Source: Oceanospirillaceae bacterium
GTDB lineage: Bacteria > Pseudomonadota > Gammaproteobacteria > Pseudomonadales > Balneatricaceae
Assembly: GCA_013215505.1 (NCBI GenBank)
Contig: JABSQZ010000011.1
Span: 118,138-182,137 of the forward strand
Reading direction: 5' to 3'
DNA length: 64,000 nt
Below, piece by piece: positions 37,322 to 47,664 of this stretch (its first letter is position 1; every line of letters starts with the position of its first letter). The position numbers and the translations under genes were made by a program. The notes beneath the pieces were generated by a model. It saw nothing but the letters and a program-made list of their open reading frames with translations. It made no database searches and was not told where the DNA came from.

Positions 37322-38581
37322 CTATAATACAACCCTAATGCGCTTGCTCTTATCCTTATACGTCCCTTTTGTTAAGACTATCCATGCCCAACACAACATA
37401 AAAGTGCTAAATGAAAATTGAGCAAAACCCACGGTCTCAAAAAACGTCTTAGAGAAAGTAATTAAAAATATACAGGTTGAAAATGCCAGTGCTCCGGTCA
37501 TTTTAAAAACACAAGCTCTGAGTACTCCTTGGATACCTTTTAAATAAACAAGTAACATTATCATAAAACCTGGAATACCAAGCTCTATCAAACCCGAGAT
37601 ATAGGTATTATGAAATCCAAATGGGGTACCTATCTCTTTAAAATTCGCTTCCCATATTTCAATAGCACCTACATTATCAGACTGGAAGTAAGAACCAGTA
37701 CCTACACCACCCCACATATTTTGTGAAAAGGACTCCATCGCAATGGACCAAATTTGAGTACGACCTGTTAAGGTAGGGTCTTTACCAATACTATACATAA
37801 ATGTTTCAAAGACACTGTAATCAAACCAATATAAAAATAAGAATACAAACAAAATAATACTAAAAATAATCCCTGATAATGTCAGTATTTTTGCCCTAAC
37901 ACTAACTTTCAAATTTGAATATGAATACAAAAGATATGTGACGCCTATGAATAAAAATACAGCTACAGTTGTTCCTAATGACTTAGCCTGCAGAAATGTC
38001 GCACCAGACAATAAAATACAGGAAAAAGTAAAAAATCTAATAATAACATTGCTTCTGAACATTAAAAACACCGCAACTCCACACAGCATTGCCGTAGCGG
38101 CATTGCCTGCCATATTATTTTTACTACCAAAAAGTCCGACTCTAACAACCTCGTTTGTGTAATAAACGGTTACTGTATTATGGGAGAATAAACTTAGAAA
38201 CATTACTATTGAAAGTGATAAAGTTAACGAGAAAATAATTTTCTCAAAAGAAACAGTATATATTATGCTGATAAATAGAATTATTGAAATGAGTAACTGA
38301 AGAGAGGATCTAAACGCAACAGTTGGATAGTCTGCCCAAGGCGAAGACAGTAAACCTAAAAGCGGATAAAGTAGTAATGGCCAATTAACACGACATCCAG
38401 CAAGTACGTATGACAATCTTGTAAAAACAAAAAACAAACCTACAATCAAAAAACCAAGAGTAGAAAACACACCTAAAAGGCTCGCACCAAGTAAAAAAAG
38501 AGTAAACAAAAAAACTAAAGGTGTTTCTAACCTAATAAATGGCATTCGTCTGTAAGCATTCCTACTCATCATATTACCCAT
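37322..38581 (-). CDS. wzy: O-antigen polymerase/ligase family (Wzy-type), cluster 1
   Basis: A 419-residue integral membrane protein with about 11 helices and the Wzy_C/O-antigen-ligase domain: the periplasmic loop GRTQIWSIAMESFSQNMWGG, VGTGSYF and GFHNTYISGLIELGIPGFMI hold the residues common to this family, and FGSKNNMAGNAATAMLCG precedes them. Joined to a flippase and transferases, it is most likely the repeat-unit polymerase; a WaaL-type ligase is the alternative and cannot be ruled out by sequence. Confidence 0.88.
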   Translation of the reverse strand: MGNMMSRNAYRRMPFIRLETPLVFLFTLFLLGASLLGVFSTLGFLIVGLFFVFTRLSYVLAGCRVNWPLLLYPLLGLLSSPWADYPTVAFRSSLQLLISIILFISIIYTVSFEKIIFSLTLSLSIVMFLSLFSHNTVTVYYTNEVVRVGLFGSKNNMAGNAATAMLCGVAVFLMFRSNVIIRFFTFSCILLSGATFLQAKSLGTTVAVFLFIGVTYLLYSYSNLKVSVRAKILTLSGIIFSIILFVFLFLYWFDYSVFETFMYSIGKDPTLTGRTQIWSIAMESFSQNMWGGVGTGSYFQSDNVGAIEIWEANFKEIGTPFGFHNTYISGLIELGIPGFMIMLLVYLKGIQGVLRACVFKMTGALAFSTCIFLITFSKTFFETVGFAQFSFSTFMLCWAWIVLTKGTYKDKSKRIRVVL

Positions 38582-38582
38582 T

Positions 38583-40463
38583 TCAATACACTTTATTTAG
38601 AAAAGATAATAGAGGCCTAGTGGCCAATTTTGCGCCAACCTTTGAGTAATGACCATAATCAGAATGAAGTAAAATACCATCAGACTCAAACTGGCAAATA
38701 GCTCCTTCGCACCATATGGCCATCGGGTCATAGAATCTATTTTTACCCGCTATAACCTCTAGTTCGCGATTAATTGAAGGATCATAATACACTTGCCAAA
38801 CAGAGTTTTTTGAACTTTGGCCCTTTCTATATTCCAATATACTGGCATCCATCACATATTGCGGGGACTGCCCAATCAAAACATATTCAACATCATTACT
38901 TTCAAGCCAATCCAATGTGGATTTTATTGCAAAAAGGCCCCTAGATTTATAATTAGTCCAACGGGCAGACAGAATAACTTTAGATATATTTTTTTCTTTA
39001 ATAATTTTTAAAGCGTTAATATTAAACTCATCGCAAAACGGCAAAGCAAAAGATCTAAATTCCAGAATAGGTGGACAGCCCACTGAGGTATATTGATATA
39101 AATTGAATGAGAAATGTTGTTTTAAACTATTAAAACCTGAAGCATAATGTGCAGAAAAAGAATCCCCCCATAACAACACATTTTCCCCTTCACCAAGGCC
39201 TTTACCCAACATACATTTTTCAGCATCCCAGTTTCTATAATTTTTTGCGTCCATGAGTAAACAATTATTTTTTGGTCTAGATATTTCCGCAACACTTTCT
39301 ATGGCGGAAAATTTTGGATACCTACTTTCAAAGCCTCCATTAATTAAGCCCCAATACCCAATGCTAACTGATACCAGAATAAGCAATGCTGCAGGTATAA
39401 ATAGAATTGTTTTATTTTTTACTTGAGATCCACGAAATGGTTTCTCTATAAAACGCCATGAAAACGTCGCTAGTAATAAGCTGATTATAACTACAACTGT
39501 CATATCGATATAATCCAATGGAACCAGGCGATCATATTTCATGAATACAATAATTGGCCAATGCACCAGATACAGTGAATAAGAAATTAATCCAACAAAA
39601 ACAACTGGTTTGAAAGAAAGCACACAATACGACAACGGAACACTTTCTTTATCATTTAGCTCCCTGCCTGCCACAATAATGAATACCGCACCAAGGCACG
39701 GAGCTAATGCCCCATATCCAGGAAATGGCATACTCTTATCGTAGAAGAAAATAGTCACTACTATTAATATTAGCCCCAGGCATCCTAAAAGATGTTTACC
39801 CCACAGATTTTTCACTGCCCATCGAGGGTTCACAGCAACTATAGCGCCTAAAAGTAACTCCCACGCACGCGTAGGCAAAAGGTAGAAATTAGCTGACGGC
39901 GCTTTATCAACTAAATAACAGCTCAACATAAAGCTTAAAATGATAACCGGCCAAAGGCATAAATTCCAATATCTGTAAAGAAATTTATATATAACCCACA
40001 TAGCGACGGGCATTAATATATAATATTGTTCTTCAACAGACAGCGACCAAGTGTGCAATAACGGCATAAGGTCACTTTGACCATTAAAGTAACTAATTGT
40101 TTTCCAAAAATATATATTAGATACAAAGAGAGCGCTTGAAGCCATACTCCCGGAAAATTCCTCAAAGAAGGGAGGTAACAAAAACCACCAAGCAGCAATC
40201 CAAGTTAAAATGAAACAAAAGAAAAGTGCAGGAAATATCCTTCTTACTCTACGATAATAGAAATCTGATATCGAAAAAGAGCCCTCTTCCAAATTTTTTA
40301 ATAAACTCCGCGTAATAACATACCCAGATATAACAAAAAAGACATCTACGCCGACAAAACCACCAGGAATAAATGTTAACCCGGCATGAAAAAGAACTAC
40401 AGGAATTACAGCAAGTGCACGCAACCCATCCACATCCGGACGATAAGTCAAATCATTACTCAT
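38583..40463 (-). CDS. OafA-type acyltransferase with SGNH domain
   Basis: A 626-residue protein: an acyltransferase-3 membrane domain (about residues 1-365, start YRPDVDGLRALAVIPVVLFH, GFVGVDVFFVISGYVITRSL, HTWSLSVEEQYYILMPVAM) and a C-terminal periplasmic SGNH domain (about 400-626) with GDS in LLWGDSFSAHYASGF and the D-x-x-H-like segment SDYGHYSKVGA. Such fusions O-acetylate surface polysaccharides from the periplasmic side. It is the first intact gene of the cluster 1 operon, after a broken epimerase gene. Confidence 0.93.
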   Translation of the reverse strand: MSNDLTYRPDVDGLRALAVIPVVLFHAGLTFIPGGFVGVDVFFVISGYVITRSLLKNLEEGSFSISDFYYRRVRRIFPALFFCFILTWIAAWWFLLPPFFEEFSGSMASSALFVSNIYFWKTISYFNGQSDLMPLLHTWSLSVEEQYYILMPVAMWVIYKFLYRYWNLCLWPVIILSFMLSCYLVDKAPSANFYLLPTRAWELLLGAIVAVNPRWAVKNLWGKHLLGCLGLILIVVTIFFYDKSMPFPGYGALAPCLGAVFIIVAGRELNDKESVPLSYCVLSFKPVVFVGLISYSLYLVHWPIIVFMKYDRLVPLDYIDMTVVVIISLLLATFSWRFIEKPFRGSQVKNKTILFIPAALLILVSVSIGYWGLINGGFESRYPKFSAIESVAEISRPKNNCLLMDAKNYRNWDAEKCMLGKGLGEGENVLLWGDSFSAHYASGFNSLKQHFSFNLYQYTSVGCPPILEFRSFALPFCDEFNINALKIIKEKNISKVILSARWTNYKSRGLFAIKSTLDWLESNDVEYVLIGQSPQYVMDASILEYRKGQSSKNSVWQVYYDPSINRELEVIAGKNRFYDPMAIWCEGAICQFESDGILLHSDYGHYSKVGAKLATRPLLSFLNKVY

Positions 40464-40479
40464 AGATACTCTCGAATTA

Positions 40480-40958
40480 CTACCGAAAATTAGAACCTTT
40501 ATACCAGTCGGTCAAAGATTTTTCTAAATCATACTGATATGTATAGCCATGCTGTCCCAACCAAGTAGGTTTAATATTGGTTGAATTAACTAATTTTAGT
40601 ATTAACTCAGGATCGATTCCTATGTTCAGAATATTGAAAACACAGAATAACCTAGCAATCGACATGAGAACCCATTGCGATATTAAAAATATATTTCGTT
40701 GTACTAATGTTTATATATATCCAAATTTTTTAAATCGTTTATTTCTCTGAAAGGCAACCCATTAAATAGTCTAGATCTATCGTCATGGTTACGCGCAAAT
40801 TCTATAGCACTTGGTGTGCTCATTAAGGTAAATAAGTCCCTTAACAGTATCTTTACGTCCCGAAAAGATAAAAAAACCCTTACCCAACATGGAAACCAAT
40901 CGGGTAAGATCCCCCTCTCCATTGCCAAACACAACAGCAGGGAAAACTACCTTTAACT
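40480..40958 (-). pseudogene. NAD-dependent epimerase, 3' remnant (second copy of 59427-60392)
   Basis: Pieces in order match the C-terminal half of the intact epimerase at 59427-60392: VVFGNGEGDLTRLVSMLGKG and FFIFSGRKDTVKGLIYLNE in one frame, then a shift to SAIEFARNHDD, then ARLFCVFNILNIGIDPELIL and TNIKPTWLGQHGYTYQYDLE to the end. The upstream half is missing; the break falls exactly where a 10-bp tandem repeat (40951-41000) begins. This gene would have headed the cluster 1 operon, so its function may now be supplied by the other copy. Confidence 0.88.
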
Positions 40959-41000
40959 TTCTTGAACATTCTTGAACTTTCTTGAACTTTCTTGAACTTT
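40951..41000 (-). repeat. Five 10-bp tandem repeats
   Basis: On the plus strand CTTGAACTTT is repeated five times with small changes in the first two units (CTTTAACTTT, CTTGAACATT). It lies at the broken end of the epimerase pseudogene and appears to be an expansion of its own sequence. Confidence 0.9.
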
Positions 41001-41179
41001 CTTCGCGATACTACTGTCGATGTACATCTTCCTCCTGCAGCTTATAGTATCAATAAGCAGATAGAGGAGCAGGAATGCTAGACTCCTGTTTTTAATCTTC
41101 CCCTTGGCGATAATGAGAGATTGAGCTGGGAAAGAATAAATAATCAGTCCGTTACATAAAATATTAATGATGATTTGGA

Positions 41180-41285
41180 GCTTTAATACCTTGGCCCAAG
41201 CGAATCGCTATAACAGACCGCCGATTTTGGCCTAAATTTCCTCACGCCTCACACCTGCCTTAAGCTTACGCCTAATCTTTTCAAA
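41180..41285 (+). repeat. Right copy of a ~110-bp direct repeat
   Basis: Resembles about 26660-26765 in the same orientation (TTTTGGCCTAAATTTCCTCACGC; TACGCCTAATC). It lies just before the heptamer array at the ΨcysQ 3' end. Together with the left copy it brackets cluster 1. Confidence 0.5.
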
Positions 41286-41361
41286 CTTACTACTTCCGAC
41301 TAGCAATTATCTTTTAGCTTGCGACTTACGACTCTCTCCTTCCGACTATCTCCCTCGTCCG
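41286..41361 (-). repeat. Heptamer units at the ΨcysQ 3' end
   Basis: On the minus strand GTCGGAA, GGAGAGA, GTCGTAA and GTCGCAA, then after an 18-bp gap GTCGGAA and GTAGTAA. As in the intact cysQ at 63421, the repeats replace the end of the coding region. Confidence 0.75.
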
Positions 41362-41871
41362 AATGATTACATCGACTGCCGACGAAACACCACTGATAGG
41401 CCAAGCCAGGAATATTAGGGGTACTGATATCTAATTTTCCACCTATCTCCAATTTATAAGCTCCGCTTGTACCACCCATATAAAACACATCAGGAACAGT
41501 GGCATAAACAACCCCGAACACCGGTAAGCCATCTTCAATCAAGGCAATATTTGTGATAAATCACCCTTGCGTTTTATAAATTTTTTAGTGCTATCTAAGA
41601 GATCTATCAACCAACACTTGTTCCATTGCTGCAGCCCAAACAATTCCACTTCTGATGTTTCTTATGAGAACACATGAATATCATGGGTATATTTTTAAGC
41701 CCAGCTACGATGAATTTGTGTGCAGCTAAATCCACTTCAGAAAGTGGACTTTGATCATTTTTAGCACCTATAGAATAATCACGCTGATAAATATCGAAAT
41801 TTTGTCACCCGCTAATGTTCCTAAGACAATAATATGCCCTGCTTTATAGATAAGCTCTCCAAAATGATCTT
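41300..41871 (-). pseudogene. cysQ remnant (PAP phosphatase), multiply frameshifted
   Basis: Pieces of CysQ can be read across frames: GAKNDQSPLSEVDLAAHKFI (matching the start of the active enzyme), LLDSTKKFIKR (from DPLDGTKEFIKR), then IEDGLPVFGVVYATVPDVFY and YQWCFVGSRCNHSDEGD. The middle and end of the protein, including the WDTAAAHAVV motif, are deleted. It is a second version of the cysQ at the right window edge, in the same orientation. Divergent remnants of cysDNC follow on the plus strand, so this was a sulfate-activation module. Confidence 0.85.
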
Positions 41872-42740
41872 GCTTTACTCCTATAACTTTAGCAGCTAAA
41901 ACAGAACTCAGATTATTTTAATCAATATTCTTAAATACCCATTAGAAACTTATTGTTTAAAGTCAGTCATTGTTAGTTGTGGCTATTATTCGTACTGTTT
42001 CTTTCAATGTTCAAAGGATTTTTTCATGGCCGCTTACCCACTTCAATCCAAGACACTGAATACTCTAAGAATATAAGCTTTAAAGCTGCGGTTTAATGGC
42101 GAGAGTTTGAACGCAATCCAAAACGTTACCCAACTTAGCCATCCCAATATTATCAACGCATATAGAATGTTGTTGGCAAGTGGTTGGTAAGCGGTGAAAG
42201 TAGAGCCAGAGGCCGCCACAAAGGTAAAAGTAATAGCAAGACGAAAGCTGTTTAGCACGTATGCTGAATAACAAACCTGCTTGGCAGTTTTATGGAGCAT
42301 AAAGTTAGTTAAGGATTGGCTGGAACAAACCTAGACGTTACATATTTCATCTAAAACAATTTATAAGCATCTGAAAAAATTATATTTAAACCCTCAACCT
42401 ACACTAAATCCGGTTATCCTGACAAAAATAAAACTAGTAGCATTAGCATATTAACCGGCGGAAATATTAACTGCCATACTCCCCAGCCAGAATAAACAAG
42501 CAGCCGCAACAACTAATTATTTTATCTTTGCGCAAAACCTAAAGGGAGAGCTCTACTGGCTTAATTGAAATCAATACCTGAACTTAGCAGTACTGATTGA
42601 TTTTTCAAAATATTTGTCAATTACAAGCAATGCCAGTCACACTCGACTTAGATTGTGTATCTGTGGATAGTCATATTGCGCTACAACACTGGCTGAAAGC
42701 CAAGCCAACTAGTATTACTTATTAACCACCCCCGAACCCA
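41872..42740. other. Decayed intergenic stretch
   Basis: About 870 bp between ΨcysQ and ΨcysD with no recognisable gene. An 85-codon minus-strand frame (42043-42300) has hydrophobic composition but no family marks, and stops interrupt all plus-strand frames. A short frame from ATG 42026 (MAAYPLQSKTLNTLRI) stops at once. It probably held further genes of the lost module. Confidence 0.35.
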
Positions 42741-43692
42741 TGCCAACTACCGATTTAAAACCTAGCCGGGGTTCTACAACTCAGTCATATGCGAGGCAGG
42801 GAATAGCATTAACACATTTAGGAAGACTGGAGGCAGAGAGCATCGAAGTAATGCGTGAAGTCATAGCTGTCACTGAAAATACAGTGATGTAGTCTTAAAT
42901 TGGTAAAGACAGCTCCGTAATGCTACACCTAGCAATGAAAGTCTTTTACCTTTAAACCTCCTTTCCCAATATTACATGTCGATACCGGCTAGAAATTTCG
43001 CACTATATACGACGTCAAAGATAAAATTTCCAACCGTTTGGGCATTAAACTAATTACTTACAAAAATCCGGCTGGGGAATTGCAAGGGAACAATCCATTC
43101 ATCCACGTACCATCAGTGCATACGGACATAATGAAAACTCAGGGGCTAAAGCAGCCACTGGTTAAATACCAATTTGATGCTGTTCTGGGTGGTGCACACC
43201 GGAATGGGGAAAATCCCAGCTAAAGAGCGGATATTTTCTTGCACAAGCGTGATCCCACTGCACCTTAAAACTCAATGCCCGAACTATGAAAAGACTTCAA
43301 TGCGAATATACACCCTGGAGAATCCATTAGTGTGTGCGCCAGTTAAAATTTGACCAATTAAATATTTGGCAATGCATTCACCTTGATAAAATAGCTGTAG
43401 TTCCATTGTATCTGTGTGCATCACGCCCTGTTGTAGAGCTTGATGCAGGCAGATTATGGTCTATGATAAACGGATGCCGGGCTGCGACTTCGAGAAGTAC
43501 CAGTGATGCGGAAGTTACGTTTTAGACATTGGTCTGCTATCCGCTAACGGGCGCCATTATATCTAACGCTACCAGTTAGTCCGAAGTAGTACAGGAAATG
43601 CACTTAGCTTAAATCTCAGGGCGCCAGGGAAGAATAAAAGACCAGGATTTGTTTTCTTCGATGGAGACAAGAAAAGGGAGGGATACTTTTAA
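42741..43692 (+). pseudogene. cysD remnant (sulfate adenylyltransferase subunit 2)
   Basis: Starts normally at ATG 42741: LTHLGRLEAESIEVMREVIA, then two stops interrupt the PP-loop region (TVM-stop-S-stop-IGKDSSVMLHLA, normally VMLYSIGKDSSVMLHLA). Later pieces: NNPFIHVPSVHTDIMKTQGL, VKYQFDAVLGGAHRNGENPS, IWQCIHLDKIAVVPLYLCAS, and the end KRxGYF in a shifted frame before TAA 43690-43692. CysD with CysN makes adenosine 5'-phosphosulfate from sulfate and ATP. The gene is dead through several stops and shifts. Confidence 0.9.
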
Positions 43693-44024
43693 TGGCTGAT
43701 TCCTCAGAATTCACCGCTAAAGATATAGAGCAATACCTGGAGCAGCATGAAAACAAAGTTTGTTACGGTTTCTTACTTATAGAAGTGTCGATGACGTCAA
43801 AAGCATACTAATTAGTCGTTTAGTTTACGATTCTAAACTGTTGTTTGCAGGTCAAGACAACGCTTTTAATGCTGACACCGATAACTGTGACAACGACAGT
43901 TTTAACTCAATCGACAGAATGACCAACAACACAGCGGGTACCGGCATGCTAAACTTCGCTTTACGAAGCAACCAAAACATCACTATTCAGAGTATGTATG
44001 TTAGCAGGCAACAGTGGGCGAAGT
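43692..44024 (+). pseudogene. cysN remnant (GTPase subunit of sulfate adenylyltransferase)
   Basis: Start overlaps the cysD stop (TAATG, as in intact operons). SSEFTAKDIEQYLEQHENKV, then a shift to LRFLTYRSVDDVKSILISRL, a worn form of the G1 loop (GSVDDGKSTLIGRL), and VYDSKLLF. After that the sequence no longer resembles CysN; most of the gene, over 1 kb, has been lost before cysC begins. Confidence 0.85.
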
Positions 44025-44035
44025 GAAATAAACAA

Positions 44036-44330
44036 ATGCCATGTTTGCAGAGGTTTACTGCAGGATCTGGTTTTGGTAAATCAACCATAGCCAATGCCAT
44101 CGTCAAAAAATGCTCGCAGTCGTAGATCATACCCATCTGCTCGATGGCGTCAATGTAAGCAGAATTTAAATAAATATATTGGCTTTACCGAGTACGACAG
44201 GGTAGAAAACATACGCAGGATTTCCTAAATCGCGAGGTTGATGCTCGGTTCCGGCCAAATTGTCATCACCACTTGTAACTCGCCTTTCGCAGAAGAACGC
44301 TTGATGGCCAGAGAATAAATTGCTTATGTC
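44036..44330 (+). pseudogene. cysC remnant (APS kinase)
   Basis: APS kinase fragments in shifting frames: GSGFGKSTIANAIVKK (the P-loop, normally GSGKST), HLLDGVNVS, LNKYIGFTEYDRVENIRRIS and GQIVITTCNSPFAEERLMAR. Each matches the family in order. The enzyme would turn APS into PAPS, the sulfate donor for the two sulfotransferases of cluster 1. Not functional here. Confidence 0.85.
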
Positions 44331-44858
44331 GAGTTTATCGAGTCTGTGTAAATACCTGTTGTGTTGAATATACTTACTTATCTCGATTTATGATAATTTA
44401 AGTGTTCCAGGTAAAATTCTAACGTGGTTGAGAAAATATTTGAAACTCGACGTTGATATTTATTGGTTGCGGTTGAATTCAAACTCATTGCATTCATTGT
44501 TGACAAATAAATTCATTTAGTTTGCTAACCTCAGAGTTATATCGGAGAAAATATAATTCTTATAATAAATAATTCTTTGTTTGAATATATTCCACATATA
44601 CACAATATTGTTTAAACTACTAAAAAAATTGATAAATGAAATTGAATACATTATATAACAATAAAATTGGTAACGGGTAACGGGTAACGGGTAACGGGTA
44701 ACGGGTAACAATATTACTTGTATTATAAAAAATATGTATTTCTAGGAAATCATAAGTCACTTTCATAATTCGATATGGAATATTAATAAAAGAAGAATAC
44801 TTAAAATTATAAATTGTTACGAAAATATATAAATATTTAATTAAAAAAATCAGATAAT
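44331..44858. repeat. Intergenic with GGTAACG heptamer array
   Basis: About 530 bp, very AT-rich. At 44669-44709 there are five perfect 7-bp units GGTAACG plus a partial sixth. No gene is seen; minus-strand frames here are chance extensions. The array lies about 150 bp behind the wzy gene of cluster 2. Confidence 0.85.
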
Positions 44859-46040
44859 TTATACACCAAAATTTGTGTTTGATTTGTTCCTGATGATAAA
44901 TCCTGAAAATATGGGCAAAAAGAAAATCAGCATCGAGGGTGTCCCAGCTGACATAAATAATAGCATTATTATTGAATACAAACAAAATGCGACAAAAGAA
45001 ATAATTGATTTTTTTGATTTTTTCTGAGATGTAAACATATATAATATATAGGGTAACAATAATAAGAACATTCCTACCAAGCCTTGTTCGATCAAAAGAT
45101 CCAAAAAAACATTGTGCGTATACATAGCTAGATCTGGATTAGAATAATAAAATTCCATATGTTGAGTAAGTGATTTGGCACCCGTTCCAAAGAGTGGATT
45201 ATTCATGAATATTTCCCAACCATTTTGAAGTAAAGACTGACGGTGCAGGTTTGAAATCCAGGGTGCATTTACTTCATCCAGATACAAAATTTCATAACTA
45301 TTATATTGAAAGAGGACAAACTTATCAACATCCAACGATAATGGATCAAATACTAGAATTGAAATAATGGTAACAAAAAGGACGGCAAATAATATTTTAA
45401 AAAATATAAATACTGAAAAAAACAAGATGTAAATTAATATTACATGAAATACCAAAATACCTTTTCTTTCTAAGGATAAAATTATAAATGGATATAATAT
45501 ACAAAGAGCCAACACATAAGACTTATCTTTAAAATGGTAGCTATATATTAGCAACATTACACCCGTGAGAGCCAAAATGTATTTAGCATCACCTAGACTT
45601 TTATATTGAAAAAACTTCCCAATAGAAAAATGATACACTACCACAAAAATTGAAATCGTTAATAGGGATCCGAAAAAAAACTTACGAAACTCTTCCGGAT
45701 AAACAATCGATAAACTATATACTATAGCGAGTGTAACTAAAACAAGAGTCCATTGAAAAGTCGAATGAACTGCAATAAATATTCCAGAATTTGCATAGGC
45801 ATTCAAAAAACTGTAAGTTACAAAAATCATTAACAATCTATAACCTTTGGGTACGAATAGTTTTAATTTATTGAATCTAACGCAAATAATAAACAGGAAA
45901 ATAATACCAAGAGAAATCAAATCAGCCAGGCGTAATATAATGCCGAAAACTAGAAATCTTAAATCGGTAAAATACATTGGTATCACAGTTGCACATAGTA
46001 TCAGTAATAATTTTGACAAAGCTGATATTTGAATTTTCAC
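44859..46040 (-). CDS. wzy: O-antigen polymerase/ligase family (Wzy-type), cluster 2
   Basis: A 393-residue membrane protein with about 10-11 helices and the Wzy_C pattern: HRQSLLQNGWEIFMNNPLFG, TGAKSLTQHMEF and MYTHNVFLDLLIEQGLVGMF. The start is placed at GTG 46040, where GAAAGGA precedes it; reading from upstream codons would run far into the GT4 gene, which ends at 46066. It is the last gene of the cluster 2 operon and its likely repeat-unit polymerase; a ligase role cannot be excluded. Confidence 0.88.
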   Translation of the reverse strand: MKIQISALSKLLLILCATVIPMYFTDLRFLVFGIILRLADLISLGIIFLFIICVRFNKLKLFVPKGYRLLMIFVTYSFLNAYANSGIFIAVHSTFQWTLVLVTLAIVYSLSIVYPEEFRKFFFGSLLTISIFVVVYHFSIGKFFQYKSLGDAKYILALTGVMLLIYSYHFKDKSYVLALCILYPFIILSLERKGILVFHVILIYILFFSVFIFFKILFAVLFVTIISILVFDPLSLDVDKFVLFQYNSYEILYLDEVNAPWISNLHRQSLLQNGWEIFMNNPLFGTGAKSLTQHMEFYYSNPDLAMYTHNVFLDLLIEQGLVGMFLLLLPYILYMFTSQKKSKKSIISFVAFCLYSIIMLLFMSAGTPSMLIFFLPIFSGFIIRNKSNTNFGV

Positions 46041-46065
46041 ATTTGCTATCCTTTCAATGATACTT

Positions 46066-47097
46066 CTACATGCATATATTTTTGTAAATTGAAGAATGTA
46101 TTTGTGCAGATTTTTCAATTGAAAACTTTCTGGCTTGGACAACGGAATACCTAGCAGCACGGTCATACAACTGCACCGAATTTCGAAAATCATTAATTTT
46201 ACCGACGAGACATTGGATATCGCCGACTTCAAATAAATATTCAAAATCAATTACCCCATTTAATCCGTTTACATTACTCGCAAGACAAGGTAATCCTGAA
46301 GCCATTGCCTCTACAACAGCTAGACCAAACCCTTCCTCGAAAGAAGACTGGATGTATACATCTAGGGATAGTAAAAATTTATTTACATCATTAACTTGAC
46401 CATGAAATATAACACGTTGATGTAGGTTTAAACGATTTGAAAGTAATTCAAACCTTTGTCGAAGACAGCCATCACCTGCCAAGTGGAGTTCAAAATTATT
46501 GTCGAGGTATGGCATAATCTTGATCAGAGTCACTATATCTTTTTGAGCCACTAATCGCCCAACCATCCCCAGTTTAAATAATATTTTATTTTTGGGATAC
46601 GGTTTTGGTACTAGTGGGAACCGTGCTAAATCGACCCCATTAGGGACTATTTGTGTCATGGCCGGATTAACTTTGATAGCGGATAGGAATGAAACCCGGA
46701 CACCTTGCGAAATACATAATATCCTAATAAATTTTTTAAATAGAAAGCTTTCAATTAACTTAACGAAAGGATAATCACGACGTCGGTAATGAGGGTTATG
46801 CTCAGTAATTAGTGTGGGTGTTGTTGTTAGCATTGCTATATATATAGATGGAAATAAATGGGCATGAACTACATCGGCATTGTTAAGGTGCTTTATAACA
46901 CCTGTAAGCCCTAGATCCCGCAAGTGAAATACTTCGACACCAATTGAAGCAAACTCTTGTATATACTCGTTTTCACCTCGTGTAATAATTATTTCAAACA
47001 AGAATTCATCTTTTTGTAGAGAAACCAAATCAACCAAGAGCCGTTGTACTCCTCCGAGCCTTTGTAAATCGTTAGTAATGTGAATTATTTTAAGCAT
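46066..47097 (-). CDS. GT4 family glycosyltransferase
   Basis: A 343-residue GT-B enzyme of family 4. N-terminal IIHITNDLQRLGGVQRLLVD (glycine-rich acceptor side), then LGMVGRLVAQKDIVTLIKIM, FELHLAGDGCLRQRFELLSN, VIFHGQVNDVNKFLLSLDVY and the nucleotide-sugar motif SFEEGFGLAVVEAMASGLPC (E-x7-E). Retaining enzyme; donor unknown. It lies between a 560-bp gap upstream and the polymerase downstream. Confidence 0.93.
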   Translation of the reverse strand: MLKIIHITNDLQRLGGVQRLLVDLVSLQKDEFLFEIIITRGENEYIQEFASIGVEVFHLRDLGLTGVIKHLNNADVVHAHLFPSIYIAMLTTTPTLITEHNPHYRRRDYPFVKLIESFLFKKFIRILCISQGVRVSFLSAIKVNPAMTQIVPNGVDLARFPLVPKPYPKNKILFKLGMVGRLVAQKDIVTLIKIMPYLDNNFELHLAGDGCLRQRFELLSNRLNLHQRVIFHGQVNDVNKFLLSLDVYIQSSFEEGFGLAVVEAMASGLPCLASNVNGLNGVIDFEYLFEVGDIQCLVGKINDFRNSVQLYDRAARYSVVQARKFSIEKSAQIHSSIYKNICM

Positions 47098-47664
47098 AGT
47101 TGTTAATCCGTAGTAACAACATTATAAAAAAGCCAGGCATTTCCACCAAACAATAATTTTGAAAATTTACCTAAATATGAAATTTTCAAAGTATTATTTT
47201 GGTAACAAATACAGAAACAGGGCTAATTTCATATGGTATGACAGCACATGTCCATTGAACTAGTCTTAACTAACACTAGCACTCCAAACTATACAACTAT
47301 TTATCCGGATGGAAATATTGCCTTATATACAAAAAATTAATATTTAGGTATCTAAACTATAGGTTAAATTTGAAAAAAATCTAATTACACATAGACCTAT
47401 TCTATTCAAAAGATATGATCAAAATCTAGTGGACAAGTCAATAAAAATTTAGATATTCAAGTAGACTATGGTATTAATACACATATATATAAAAATATGT
47501 TAAAGCTTTAAAAATAAACTGAATAAAAGTAGTTTACTACAATTCAGGCTTGCAATTATAAACGGAAGATAGATTAAGTTATGAAATTTAATACTATAAT
47601 GTTTATGGAACTGTAATATTATTGATTGAAAATCTATCAAACTAAATTCAATCATTTTTTCAAT
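47098..47664. other. AT-rich intergenic stretch in cluster 2
   Basis: About 570 bp with no gene on either strand. It is notable inside an otherwise compact operon and may hold a secondary promoter for the GT4 and wzy genes or be the scar of a deleted gene. Confidence 0.4.

Noticed and set aside
42043-42300. Hydrophobic 85-codon minus-strand frame as a transporter
   Set aside because: No start site or family motif; it lies within decayed sequence between two pseudogenes.
43760-44026. Frame of 88 codons as a separate gene
   Set aside because: Its first part is the shifted CysN P-loop region; the rest has no homology and follows a deletion.
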